The notes beneath the pieces are model-generated. The model ran no database searches, was not told the origin of the DNA, and saw only the letters and a program-made list of their open reading frames with translations. A stretch of DNA of 64,000 bases from Brumimicrobium sp051745635 (GTDB lineage Bacteria > Bacteroidota > Bacteroidia > Flavobacteriales_D > Crocinitomicaceae), in NCBI GenBank assembly GCA_051745635.1, contig JBNJEH010000007.1, forward strand, positions 1 through 64,000, written 5' to 3'. The position numbers and the translations under genes were made by a program. Shown here piece after piece: positions 34,443 to 42,311 of the stretch; within the stretch, counting starts at the first letter, position 1, and the number at the start of each line of letters is the position of its first letter.

Positions 34443-37400
34443 ATGGGAACATTCGATAAATTAATTGATCAGGTCGATGCTTTTATAAAAAAGTATTACA
34501 AGAACTTAATGATCCGGGGAGGGTTGTTATTTGTTCTCATTTTCCTTATTTCTTTTCTTTTAGTGGCAACGCTGGAATATTTTGGACGATTCAATAGTTT
34601 CGTACGCGCTTTTTTATTGTTTGCCTTTATCGCCACGAATGCTTATGTGTTGATTCGCTATTTTGCCATTCCTGCCAGTAAATTGCTCGCTTTTGGCAAA
34701 CGGATTAATCGCCATCAAGCCGCTACAATTATTGGGAAGTTTTTTCCTGACGTCAACGATCGACTGCTCATTACACTGCAATTGCACGAGTCGGAGCGCG
34801 ATTACCAGGGAAACGTTGAATTATTGCGGGCGAGTATACAACAAAATGCACAGCGATTGAATGCATTTAGTTTTACGGATGCAGTTGACTATGGAGAAAA
34901 CCGCAAATATTTAAAATATGTTTTACCGGTGATTTTATCTGTCGTTCTGTTGGGAGTAACGATACCCGAACTTTTTTCGGATGGGTCGACGCGCTTGATG
35001 CGGTATAGTGAAACCTTCGTTGCTGAGCCCAACTTTGAATTTGAACTGTTGAACGAATCTTTAGTAGTAGAAGAAGGATCAAATGCCGAATTGGAGGTCG
35101 TGCTCCTTCCACGTCCGGGCAAATCGCTGCCTGAGCGCGTATATCTGGAAACGGATCAGGGGACGTATGCCATGAAGAGTGAGGGTAAAAATAAAGCCGC
35201 ATTCACACTGGAAAACGTGAACGATGACGTTCAATTTCGATTTAAGGGAAATGAGCACTATTCTAGTTATCGCAAACTAGAGGTTGTTAAAAGAACGTCA
35301 CTCGGAAACGTCGTTGTAGACATCGACTATCCGGATTATACACAGCGGAAGGATGAACAGGTTCAGAACCCTGGTGATATAGTTGTTCCCTATGGTTCAA
35401 AATTAAAATGGAACGGCCGAACGAAGCATAGTGATGGATTACAGGTCGAGTATGCAGATACATCCTGGTTATTTCAAGAGCCGGGGTTTCGGTTTGAGCA
35501 GCGTGCTGTTAAAAGTGATATGTTGTCGTTTGCGCTGAAGAACGAGCGATTAAAGAAAACAGATTCTATTATTTACGCTATAAATGTTGTGGAGGATGAA
35601 TATCCGAGCATTTCGGTAAATGAGCGGGGCGATACAACGAATAAAAAGAAAAAAAACTTTAGTGGAAATGCCAGTGACGATTACGGTCTGTCTACGGTGA
35701 AATTTGTCTACGAGATTAATAAAAAAGACGGGTCGACGAAGAAAGAGGAAACGGTAGTTCCCGGGATTTCCGGAAAAGAAAGTCCTTTTTCCATGACCTT
35801 AGATATTCGAAAATTGAACTTAGAGCTGGACGATGAACTGATTTATTATTTTTTGGTGCAGGACAATGATGAAATCCAGGGACCCAAAATTACGAAGTCA
35901 AAGATTTATCAATATCGCGCCCCTTCTAAGGAAGAACTCGATGAACAGCGCAACGAGACGAAGGAAGATGTAGAGCGCGAAATGAATGAAGTCTCAGAAC
36001 GCACCAAAGAATTTCAATCGAAAGTGAAGCGCCTGAAAAAGGAAATGATGAACTCAAAAAGTTCTTCCTACCAACAATCGAAACAAATGGAGAACTTGCA
36101 AAAGGAAAGGGAATCGCTGGAGCAGAAGATGAAGGAGCTGCGATCTAAAATGCAGGAATCTTTTGAAGAAAAGGAGCAATTGTCAGAGGTGGATGAATCC
36201 ATTAAACAGAAACAAGAGCTACTGGAAGAACTCATGGAGGAGGTGATGGATGATGAACTCAAGGAGTTGTTGGATGAGTTGGAGAAACTACTGGAAGAAC
36301 AGAACGATGAGGATGTGATGGAAAAACTGGAGGAGACGGAGATGACATCTGAAGAAATGGAACGACAGATGGATCGTACTATGGAAATGCTGAAGAAGAT
36401 GGATGGTGAGGAACGCGCCAAAGATCTTCAGGAGAATTTGGAGAACCTCGCCGAAGAACAGAAGAACGTGAAGGAAGAGTTGGAAAGTAATCCTCAGCAA
36501 AATGATGATGTCCAGAAGAAACAGAAGGATTTGAATGAAAAGTTCGACGATCTGAAGAAGAACATGGAGGAGATGCATAAGAAGAATGATCAACTAAAAG
36601 ATCCGATGGAGCTCGAATCCTTAGATGAAGATGCTGAAAAAACGAAAGAAGATATGGAAAATGCTTCTGAGAATATGGAGCAGAAAAAAAATAAAGAGGC
36701 AGGTGAGAAACAGGATTCTGCTCAGAAAAAGATGGAGGAGATGGCTTCCAAGTTGTCAGCTCAACTTGCAAAGAGTCAGGAGAAGAAAAAAGGTGAGGAT
36801 ATTGAAGCAATGCGTGCGCTTTTAGAAAACCTCGTGGCATTGAGTTTTAAACAAGAGCAAAACATGGAGGATTTTGAGGAGGTGAGTACGAGCGATCCTT
36901 ATTTTGTTGAGTTGGGGAGAGAACAACGTGTGATCATGGATAATTTTGGTCCTGTCCGGGATAGCCTCCTGGCACTGGCCAACCGCGCACCGAAGGCAGC
37001 ATCGTTTATTGAACAAGAGCTCAGAGCCCTGAAAAAGAGTTACAAGTATTTACCACAACATATCGGCGAACGCGAAAATCGCGAATTACAGACGAAACAA
37101 CAAAAGGCAATGACCCACCTGAACAACCTTTCGCTGTTCATCAATGAATCTTTGGAATCTGCGCAAAAGGACATGCAGAGTATGAAATCGGGTAAGGGAA
37201 GTTGTAGTAAACCGGGTGGTAAAAAAGGACAGGGCTCAAAAGGCGAGATACAGAATATGAAAGAAATGCTGAAAAAGCAGCTGGAGAAAATGAAAAAAGG
37301 CAGTCAACCAGGTGGCGATAAAAAGGGGAAACAACCAGGTAAGAAAAATAGTGGTGGAATGTTGCCCATGGATGCCAAAGGAGCGGCTAAAATGTCTGCT

Positions 37401-37793
37401 GAACAAGATGAAATGAGAAGGAAGTTACAGCAGTTGAGAGAAGAGATGAATAAAGATGGAAGCGGCGATGGAAATAAACTGAACGAACTGATCGATGAAC
37501 TCGAACAGCAACAGGAGGATTTAATCAACAAAAAGTGGGATGGTGAACTCATAGAGCGCCAGAATAAAATAATGACACGGTTGCTGGAAAGTGAAAAAGC
37601 CCTCCGCGAAAGGGGTTATGAAGAGGAAAGAGAAAGTAATTCCGGAAAAAATGAGGATTTTAGTAACCAAATTGAATTTTTAGAGTATAAGAAACAAAAA
37701 GAAAAACAGATTGAGTTGTTACGAACATTAGATCCGTCGTTTAGTAGGTATTACAAGGATAAGGCTAATGCTTACTTTCTAGATATAAATTAA
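34443..37793 (+). CDS. DUF4175-family large membrane coiled-coil protein
   Basis: 1116 residues. Two hydrophobic segments occur near the N-terminus (about 25-75) and one near 160-180. A beta-rich region (about 200-490) follows, then long coiled coils (about 500-850) rich in Glu, Lys, Met and Gln. A Gly/Lys low-complexity stretch (about 915-960, with KPGGKKGQG and GGDKKGKQPGKK) leads to a final charged helical part. This architecture is characteristic of Bacteroidota DUF4175 proteins, whose function is not established. It heads the run DUF4175 - ATPase - ybeY - mnmG - methyltransferase, an order I recall from related Flavobacteriales. The tracts of simple sequence make it prone to misalignment. 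Confidence 0.85.
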   Translation: MGTFDKLIDQVDAFIKKYYKNLMIRGGLLFVLIFLISFLLVATLEYFGRFNSFVRAFLLFAFIATNAYVLIRYFAIPASKLLAFGKRINRHQAATIIGKFFPDVNDRLLITLQLHESERDYQGNVELLRASIQQNAQRLNAFSFTDAVDYGENRKYLKYVLPVILSVVLLGVTIPELFSDGSTRLMRYSETFVAEPNFEFELLNESLVVEEGSNAELEVVLLPRPGKSLPERVYLETDQGTYAMKSEGKNKAAFTLENVNDDVQFRFKGNEHYSSYRKLEVVKRTSLGNVVVDIDYPDYTQRKDEQVQNPGDIVVPYGSKLKWNGRTKHSDGLQVEYADTSWLFQEPGFRFEQRAVKSDMLSFALKNERLKKTDSIIYAINVVEDEYPSISVNERGDTTNKKKKNFSGNASDDYGLSTVKFVYEINKKDGSTKKEETVVPGISGKESPFSMTLDIRKLNLELDDELIYYFLVQDNDEIQGPKITKSKIYQYRAPSKEELDEQRNETKEDVEREMNEVSERTKEFQSKVKRLKKEMMNSKSSSYQQSKQMENLQKERESLEQKMKELRSKMQESFEEKEQLSEVDESIKQKQELLEELMEEVMDDELKELLDELEKLLEEQNDEDVMEKLEETEMTSEEMERQMDRTMEMLKKMDGEERAKDLQENLENLAEEQKNVKEELESNPQQNDDVQKKQKDLNEKFDDLKKNMEEMHKKNDQLKDPMELESLDEDAEKTKEDMENASENMEQKKNKEAGEKQDSAQKKMEEMASKLSAQLAKSQEKKKGEDIEAMRALLENLVALSFKQEQNMEDFEEVSTSDPYFVELGREQRVIMDNFGPVRDSLLALANRAPKAASFIEQELRALKKSYKYLPQHIGERENRELQTKQQKAMTHLNNLSLFINESLESAQKDMQSMKSGKGSCSKPGGKKGQGSKGEIQNMKEMLKKQLEKMKKGSQPGGDKKGKQPGKKNSGGMLPMDAKGAAKMSAEQDEMRRKLQQLREEMNKDGSGDGNKLNELIDELEQQQEDLINKKWDGELIERQNKIMTRLLESEKALRERGYEEERESNSGKNEDFSNQIEFLEYKKQKEKQIELLRTLDPSFSRYYKDKANAYFLDIN

Positions 37794-37829
37794 CCTGGTA
37801 GAACTCGATCTTTGTAAAATTAGGAATAG

Positions 37830-38249
37830 ATGAAAACGGATTACAAAGAAATTGAGACACTTGTTGTTCCATCTGATTTGGATCACCTGAAAAGGGTCGA
37901 AGACCTGGTTGATGATGTGTGCAAAACAAACAAGGTACATGAAGATCATTTTGGAAATATTCTGATTGCTGTCACTGAAGCAGTAAATAATGCTGTACAG
38001 CACGGCAACAATAATGATACATCAAAACGCGTGAGGATAACTGTGGCACAGAATGAGGAGGAATTAAAATTTTGTGTAAGCGACGAAGGAAGTGGTTTTG
38101 ATTTTACCAATTTACCGGACCCAACGGCACCGGAGAATATTGAAAAAGAACACGGGCGGGGGATATTTCTGATGAAGTCCCTGGCGGACGATGTTTGTTT
38201 TTTAAATAATGGCAGTACGGTAGAAATTATGTTCTCAGTTAGTTCATGA
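37830..38249 (+). CDS. GHKL ATP-binding protein, RsbW/anti-sigma-kinase-like
   Basis: 139 residues. It is a bare ATPase domain of the serine kinase/anti-sigma type. The N-box reads NILIAVTEAVNNAVQHGN (about 48-65), and the G1 and G2 boxes are VSDEGSGFDF and EHGRGIFLMKSLAD. No histidine phosphorylation or membrane segment is present. Such proteins can phosphorylate anti-anti-sigma (STAS) proteins or bind sigma factors. Its stop overlaps the ybeY start by 4 bp. The partner is unknown; the STAS-like protein at 8909 is a speculative candidate. Confidence 0.9.
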   Translation: MKTDYKEIETLVVPSDLDHLKRVEDLVDDVCKTNKVHEDHFGNILIAVTEAVNNAVQHGNNNDTSKRVRITVAQNEEELKFCVSDEGSGFDFTNLPDPTAPENIEKEHGRGIFLMKSLADDVCFLNNGSTVEIMFSVSS

Positions 38250-38653
38250 TCTCATTTGAATGTTTAGTGCCCATCCCGCAGTTGGATGAGAGTGATACGG
38301 CCGAATGGTTACGGTCTGTGGTCGAGGAAGAAAACAGAGAGTTAGGATCTGTTGCCATTATTGTTGGTAAAGACGAATGGTTGTTGGACTATAATAAGCG
38401 CTTTTTAAACCACGATTTTTATACAGACATCATCACCTTTGACTATTGTAAAGAAAATCAACTGAGCGGAGACCTACTGATAAGTTGGGATCGCGTTAAT
38501 GAGAATGCAAAAGATCTGAATGTTTCAAGTGAAACTGAATTGTTACGGGTGATGGTTCATGGATTACTCCATTTATGTGGTTACAAAGACGAATCACCTT
38601 CGGAAAAGGAAATGATGCGAAATAAGGAGGACTACTATCTAAAGCTGTTGTAA
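38246..38653 (+). CDS. ybeY: rRNA maturation factor / endoribonuclease YbeY
   Basis: 135 residues. YbeY takes part in 16S rRNA 3' maturation and ribosome quality control. The metal site is recognisable in MVHGLLHLCGYKDES, a variant of the canonical H-G-x-L-H-L-x-G-Y-D-H motif. Here the last His is replaced (KDESPSE), leaving two clear His ligands plus an Asp/Glu. The NHDFYTDIITFDY segment is also conserved. It overlaps the ATPase gene and is followed by a parS-like palindrome before mnmG. Confidence 0.93.
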   Translation: MISFECLVPIPQLDESDTAEWLRSVVEEENRELGSVAIIVGKDEWLLDYNKRFLNHDFYTDIITFDYCKENQLSGDLLISWDRVNENAKDLNVSSETELLRVMVHGLLHLCGYKDESPSEKEMMRNKEDYYLKLL

Positions 38654-38656
38654 TTT

Positions 38657-38672
38657 TGTTCCACGTGAAACA
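38657..38672. promoter_or_regulatory. parS-like ParB-binding site, exact consensus
   Basis: TGTTCCACGTGAAACA matches the chromosomal parS consensus TGTTnCACGTGAAACA at every defined position. It lies in the 26-bp gap between ybeY and mnmG. parS marks origin-proximal DNA for ParB in many bacteria. parA/parB are not in the window. Confidence 0.8.
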
Positions 38673-38679
38673 ATAAGCT

Positions 38680-40542
38680 ATGTTAAAAAAATATGATGTT
38701 GTGGTAGTTGGAGCTGGTCACGCTGGATGTGAAGCGGCGAATGCTGCGGCAAAACTCGGAGCTTCTACCTTGATTGTAACAATGAATATGAATACGATTG
38801 CTCAAATGAGTTGTAACCCCGCCATGGGTGGTGTTGCTAAGGGACAAATTCTGAGAGAAATTGATGCTTTAGGAGGGGGCTCTGCGATTGTAGCAGATAA
38901 AAGCGCAATACAGTTTCGTATGTTAAATATGAGTAAGGGTCCGGCGATGTGGTCTCCCCGAACGCAAAATGATCGCATGCGTTTCGCCGAGGAGTGGCGG
39001 TTGTTACTTGAGCGCAATGAGAATGTAGATTTTTGGCAGGACATGGTAACAGGCCTCATCACCGAGAACGGTAAAATTGTTGGGGTAAAAACGGGTATTG
39101 GTATTGACATCGAGGCCAAGAGCGTCGTTATTACGAGTGGAACATTTTTAAACGGCACGATACATTTAGGTGATAAGCAATTTGGTGGTGGTCGTGCCGG
39201 AGAACGTGCTTCTACGGGTATCACTGCTGATTTGCTCGAACTCGGCTTCGAAAGTGGACGCATGAAGACGGGTACTCCACCTAGAGTAGATGGACGCTCG
39301 CTGGATTATTCAGTGATGGAGTTACAGCCGGGTGATGAACATCCACAAAAATTTAGTTTTACCGACACACAGATTCCTGCCGATCAGCGACCTTGTCATA
39401 TAACATATACCAACCCCGAGACGCATGCAATTTTAGAAAGTGGATTCGATCGATCTCCAATGTTTAATGGGGCCATTGAATCTGCTGGGCCGCGATACTG
39501 TCCGAGTATTGAAGAGAAAATAAGTCGCTTTGCGGAACGTGATCGTCACCAGGTGTTTGTTGAACCTGAAGGGTGGAATACAGTTGAAATTTATGTGAAT
39601 GGTTTTAGTACTTCGCTTCCGGAAGAAATTCAATTGCGGGCGATGCGGACAATACCTGGATTTGCCGATGTAAAGATGTTTCGTCCGGGATATGCAATTG
39701 AATATGATTACTTCCCTCCTATTCAACTGAAACATTCATTGGAAACCAAGAAAGTGGAAGGCTTGTTCTTCGCCGGTCAAATTAATGGGACTACAGGATA
39801 TGAGGAGGCCGGTTGTCAGGGACTCATGGCTGGGATTAATGCTGCCAGAAAATGCAAAAAGAAGGAAGCGATTGTTCTGAATCGATCCGATGCGTATATA
39901 GGAGTGTTAATCGATGATTTGATCACTAAAGGAACCAAGGAACCTTATCGGATGTTTACCTCACGAGCTGAATACCGAATTTTGTTGCGTCAGGATAATG
40001 CCGATCAACGTCTATCCCCTATTGCCCACGCAATTGGTATGATCGATGATGAACGCATGAAAGAGGTTAACGCGAAAATTGAAGCGACGAAGCAACTCAG
40101 AAAGTTCTTGAGAAAACAGGGTGTAAAACCAGTTGAAGCGAATGCCGTTTTAGAAGAGAAGAAGAGTTCGCCAATTAAACAACAGGTAAAATTGAGCCAA
40201 TTAATTATTCGTCCCAATGTGAAGATGAATGATCTTTTAATGATGAGTGATGAATTGAAGAGTCATGTTAAAGCTTACGACAAAGATGTTTTGGAGCAAG
40301 CTGAAATTCAGCTCAAATATGAAGGTTATATATCGCGAGAACAAGATGTCGCCGATAAACTGAGTCGTTTGGAAGATGTCAAGATTCCCGATGATATGGA
40401 ATTTGGTAAATTAGAGAGTTTGAGTTCAGAAGCCGTTGAAAAATTGGGTGAAATCCGCCCGGCTAATATTGGACAAGCTTCGCGTATTAGCGGAGTGTCT
40501 CCAAGTGATATTAATGTACTACTGATCTATTTGGGTCGTTAG
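38680..40542 (+). CDS. mnmG: tRNA uridine-5-carboxymethylaminomethyl modification enzyme MnmG (GidA)
   Basis: 620 residues, full length. The FAD-binding GxGxxG motif is VVVGAGHAGCEAANAA (about 8-23). The diagnostic segments CNPAMGGVAKGQ (about 46-57), GGGRAGERAST and EEAGCQGLMAGINAA are all present. With MnmE it modifies the wobble U34 of certain tRNAs. A parS-like palindrome lies on each side of it, which fits the frequent origin-proximal location of gidA in bacterial chromosomes. The C-terminal MnmE-binding region is intact. Confidence 0.98.
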   Translation: MLKKYDVVVVGAGHAGCEAANAAAKLGASTLIVTMNMNTIAQMSCNPAMGGVAKGQILREIDALGGGSAIVADKSAIQFRMLNMSKGPAMWSPRTQNDRMRFAEEWRLLLERNENVDFWQDMVTGLITENGKIVGVKTGIGIDIEAKSVVITSGTFLNGTIHLGDKQFGGGRAGERASTGITADLLELGFESGRMKTGTPPRVDGRSLDYSVMELQPGDEHPQKFSFTDTQIPADQRPCHITYTNPETHAILESGFDRSPMFNGAIESAGPRYCPSIEEKISRFAERDRHQVFVEPEGWNTVEIYVNGFSTSLPEEIQLRAMRTIPGFADVKMFRPGYAIEYDYFPPIQLKHSLETKKVEGLFFAGQINGTTGYEEAGCQGLMAGINAARKCKKKEAIVLNRSDAYIGVLIDDLITKGTKEPYRMFTSRAEYRILLRQDNADQRLSPIAHAIGMIDDERMKEVNAKIEATKQLRKFLRKQGVKPVEANAVLEEKKSSPIKQQVKLSQLIIRPNVKMNDLLMMSDELKSHVKAYDKDVLEQAEIQLKYEGYISREQDVADKLSRLEDVKIPDDMEFGKLESLSSEAVEKLGEIRPANIGQASRISGVSPSDINVLLIYLGR

Positions 40543-40555
40543 TTTCACGTGAAAC
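40542..40555. promoter_or_regulatory. Second parS-like palindrome (mnmG stop)
   Basis: GTTTCACGTGAAAC is a perfect 14-bp palindrome overlapping the mnmG stop codon. The 16-bp context differs from the parS consensus at only the first base (A for T). It is 1.9 kb from the first site. Confidence 0.75.
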
Positions 40556-40565
40556 AATAAATGAA

Positions 40566-41438
40566 ATGAATACCGTAGAGAAATGCGTAGTGTGTGGTTC
40601 AACATCACACGAATCTTTTTTAGAAGTAAAAGATCACATGATTACACAGGAGATGTTTACCATTGTGGAATGTGAAAGCTGTGGATTTCATTTTACAAAT
40701 CCTGTTCCCGCTAAGGACAAGGTTGGCGTTTACTATCAATCGGAAGAATACGTTTCACACAGTTCTTCGCGGAAAGGACTTATTAATTGGCTGTATAATA
40801 TCGTTCGGAACCGCACGCTGAAACAAAAGGTTTCTTGGGTAAAGAACGCTGTACACGGTCAACGGCTTTTGGATGTGGGTTCAGGAACGGGACATTTTTT
40901 GCGTGTTGCTCGTAAAAAAGGATTAGAAGGGTATGGAATTGAACCGGATGCAGATGCCCGTACTTTTGCGCATAAAGTAAACCACGTTCGAAGTTGTGAC
41001 CAGTCCGAGTTGTACAGCCTGGAGGAAAACAGTGTAGATGTTATAACGATGTGGCACGTGTTGGAACACATTTATGATTTGAGAAAAGATCTCTCGAGGA
41101 TGCGGAATATATTGAGCGCAGGTGGTAAAATGTTCGTGGCAGTACCAAACATGAATGCTTATGATGCGCGATATTATGGTAAGTTTTGGGCCGCCTATGA
41201 TGTTCCGCGCCATCTCTACCATTTTCGCCAACAGGATATAGCGAAATTGTTCCTGGACCTCGGTTTTCAATTGGAGAAAGTTATTCCCATGAAGTACGAT
41301 GCGTTTTACGTTTCTATGTTATCTGAAAAGTATAGAAAACGCTTTTCGTTGTTGGGTGGCTTCATCGGATTGATTTCGAATTTCCGATCAAAAAAATTCG
41401 GTTATTCGAGTCAGGTATATGTCTTCCGCAAAGATTAA
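40566..41438 (+). CDS. Class I SAM-dependent methyltransferase with N-terminal zinc-binding motif
   Basis: 290 residues. The first 45 residues have a four-cysteine pattern (CVVCGS and CESCGF), a likely zinc ribbon. The SAM domain follows (about 95-230): motif I LLDVGSGTGHFLRVA, the acidic IEPDADA, and DVITMWHVLEHIYDLRKDL. This combination is common among Bacteroidota methyltransferases of uncertain substrate that sit near cell-wall or tRNA genes. The start is 23 bp after mnmG, so it may be co-transcribed. The substrate cannot be named. Confidence 0.85.
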   Translation: MNTVEKCVVCGSTSHESFLEVKDHMITQEMFTIVECESCGFHFTNPVPAKDKVGVYYQSEEYVSHSSSRKGLINWLYNIVRNRTLKQKVSWVKNAVHGQRLLDVGSGTGHFLRVARKKGLEGYGIEPDADARTFAHKVNHVRSCDQSELYSLEENSVDVITMWHVLEHIYDLRKDLSRMRNILSAGGKMFVAVPNMNAYDARYYGKFWAAYDVPRHLYHFRQQDIAKLFLDLGFQLEKVIPMKYDAFYVSMLSEKYRKRFSLLGGFIGLISNFRSKKFGYSSQVYVFRKD

Positions 41439-42240
41439 CTGTTGCCACTATAGTCTGTTGGGGTGTTTCACCATGAGCGAGTATATTTCTCCTCCATTCA
41501 CCTTTCAAGTGGTGTTTTTTGCATTTATTTAGCCGTTAGTCGCCTCTAAGTGGGTTTTTGGAAATATACCCTTCATAAAACGAGATCTTTGTCTTATGGA
41601 AAGATAAATATTAACAAATAATAATTTAAAGTTAATATAAATTACTTAAAGTTAAAAATATAACAATAATAAAATCGAGAGATTTTATTACAATTTACGC
41701 TTTTTCGACGGATCATTCTGGAAAACGGGAGGAAAAGATTACTCACAAGAAGCATGGTGGGAGTAGCTTAGGAATGAAATTTTTTAACCGCCAAGAGCGC
41801 CATGGTTGCACAGAGCTCGCCATGGATAAACCTGCGATCTCAGCGCCTTCACTATGGTGAACTCATCTCGGCAAGCTCGATGTATCACATCTCGGCAAAC
41901 TCAATGTATCATATTTCGACAGGCTCGATATATCACATCTCGGCAAGCTCGATATATCACATTGCATCGCACCGCGAACTTTGCGGTTCCGCTTTTTGTT
42001 TTGAGGACAGTGATTATTGAATGCTTAGCTTCAGGGTTCCAACAAGTACATTTTGCGTATAGATGCTGAGGATATCGAAAAGATCGATGAAGTTGGACTT
42101 ACAATTGAGCGTGTTTGTGCTTGTTAGAATTGTTGTGCTTGAAGTTCATCGTCCTTTTGGAACCTTTGGGCATCACTACTCGATAGAAACCGCTACAAGT
42201 GCTTAAAATAAGCCAAAAAGAATTCGTTAGAAATGTGTGT
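41439..42240. other. Gene-free region with 24-bp tandem repeats
   Basis: About 800 bp. The left part is extremely AT-rich (41580-41690). The middle holds the tandem array at 41863-41958. A 72-codon open frame spans the array (41802-42020), but its repeats are low-complexity and it has no supporting start context, so I do not call it a gene. Confidence 0.5.
41863..41958 (+). repeat. Four tandem 24-bp repeats
   Basis: Four contiguous units of exactly 24 bp with core TCGGCAAGCTCGATATAT, starting at 41863, 41887, 41911 and 41935, with one to several substitutions each. A single related copy is at 31799-31832, sharing about 30 bp including the following TGCATCGC. There are no spacers, so it is not a CRISPR array. 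Confidence 0.85.
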
Positions 42241-42278
42241 AAAAAAAAAAGAGGCTGCCCTTGTATCAGGACAACCTC
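42241..42278 (-). terminator. Rho-independent terminator of the nrdB-nrdA operon
   Basis: On the minus strand GAGGTTGTCC pairs with GGGCAGCCTC (10 bp, two G-U pairs), followed by ten T residues (A at 42241-42250). It lies just after the nrdA stop codon. Confidence 0.9.
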
Positions 42279-42311
42279 GTTGCGAGTAGTGCAATAAAAA
42301 CGGCACAATTA

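Noticed and set aside
41863..41958. Possible CRISPR array
   Set aside because: The units are contiguous with no unique spacers, and no cas gene is in the window.
41802..42020. 72-residue open frame with repeated SIYHIS-like units across the tandem array
   Set aside because: Its repeats follow from the 24-bp DNA unit being a multiple of three. There is no start context, no homology I recognise and the flanks are non-coding.
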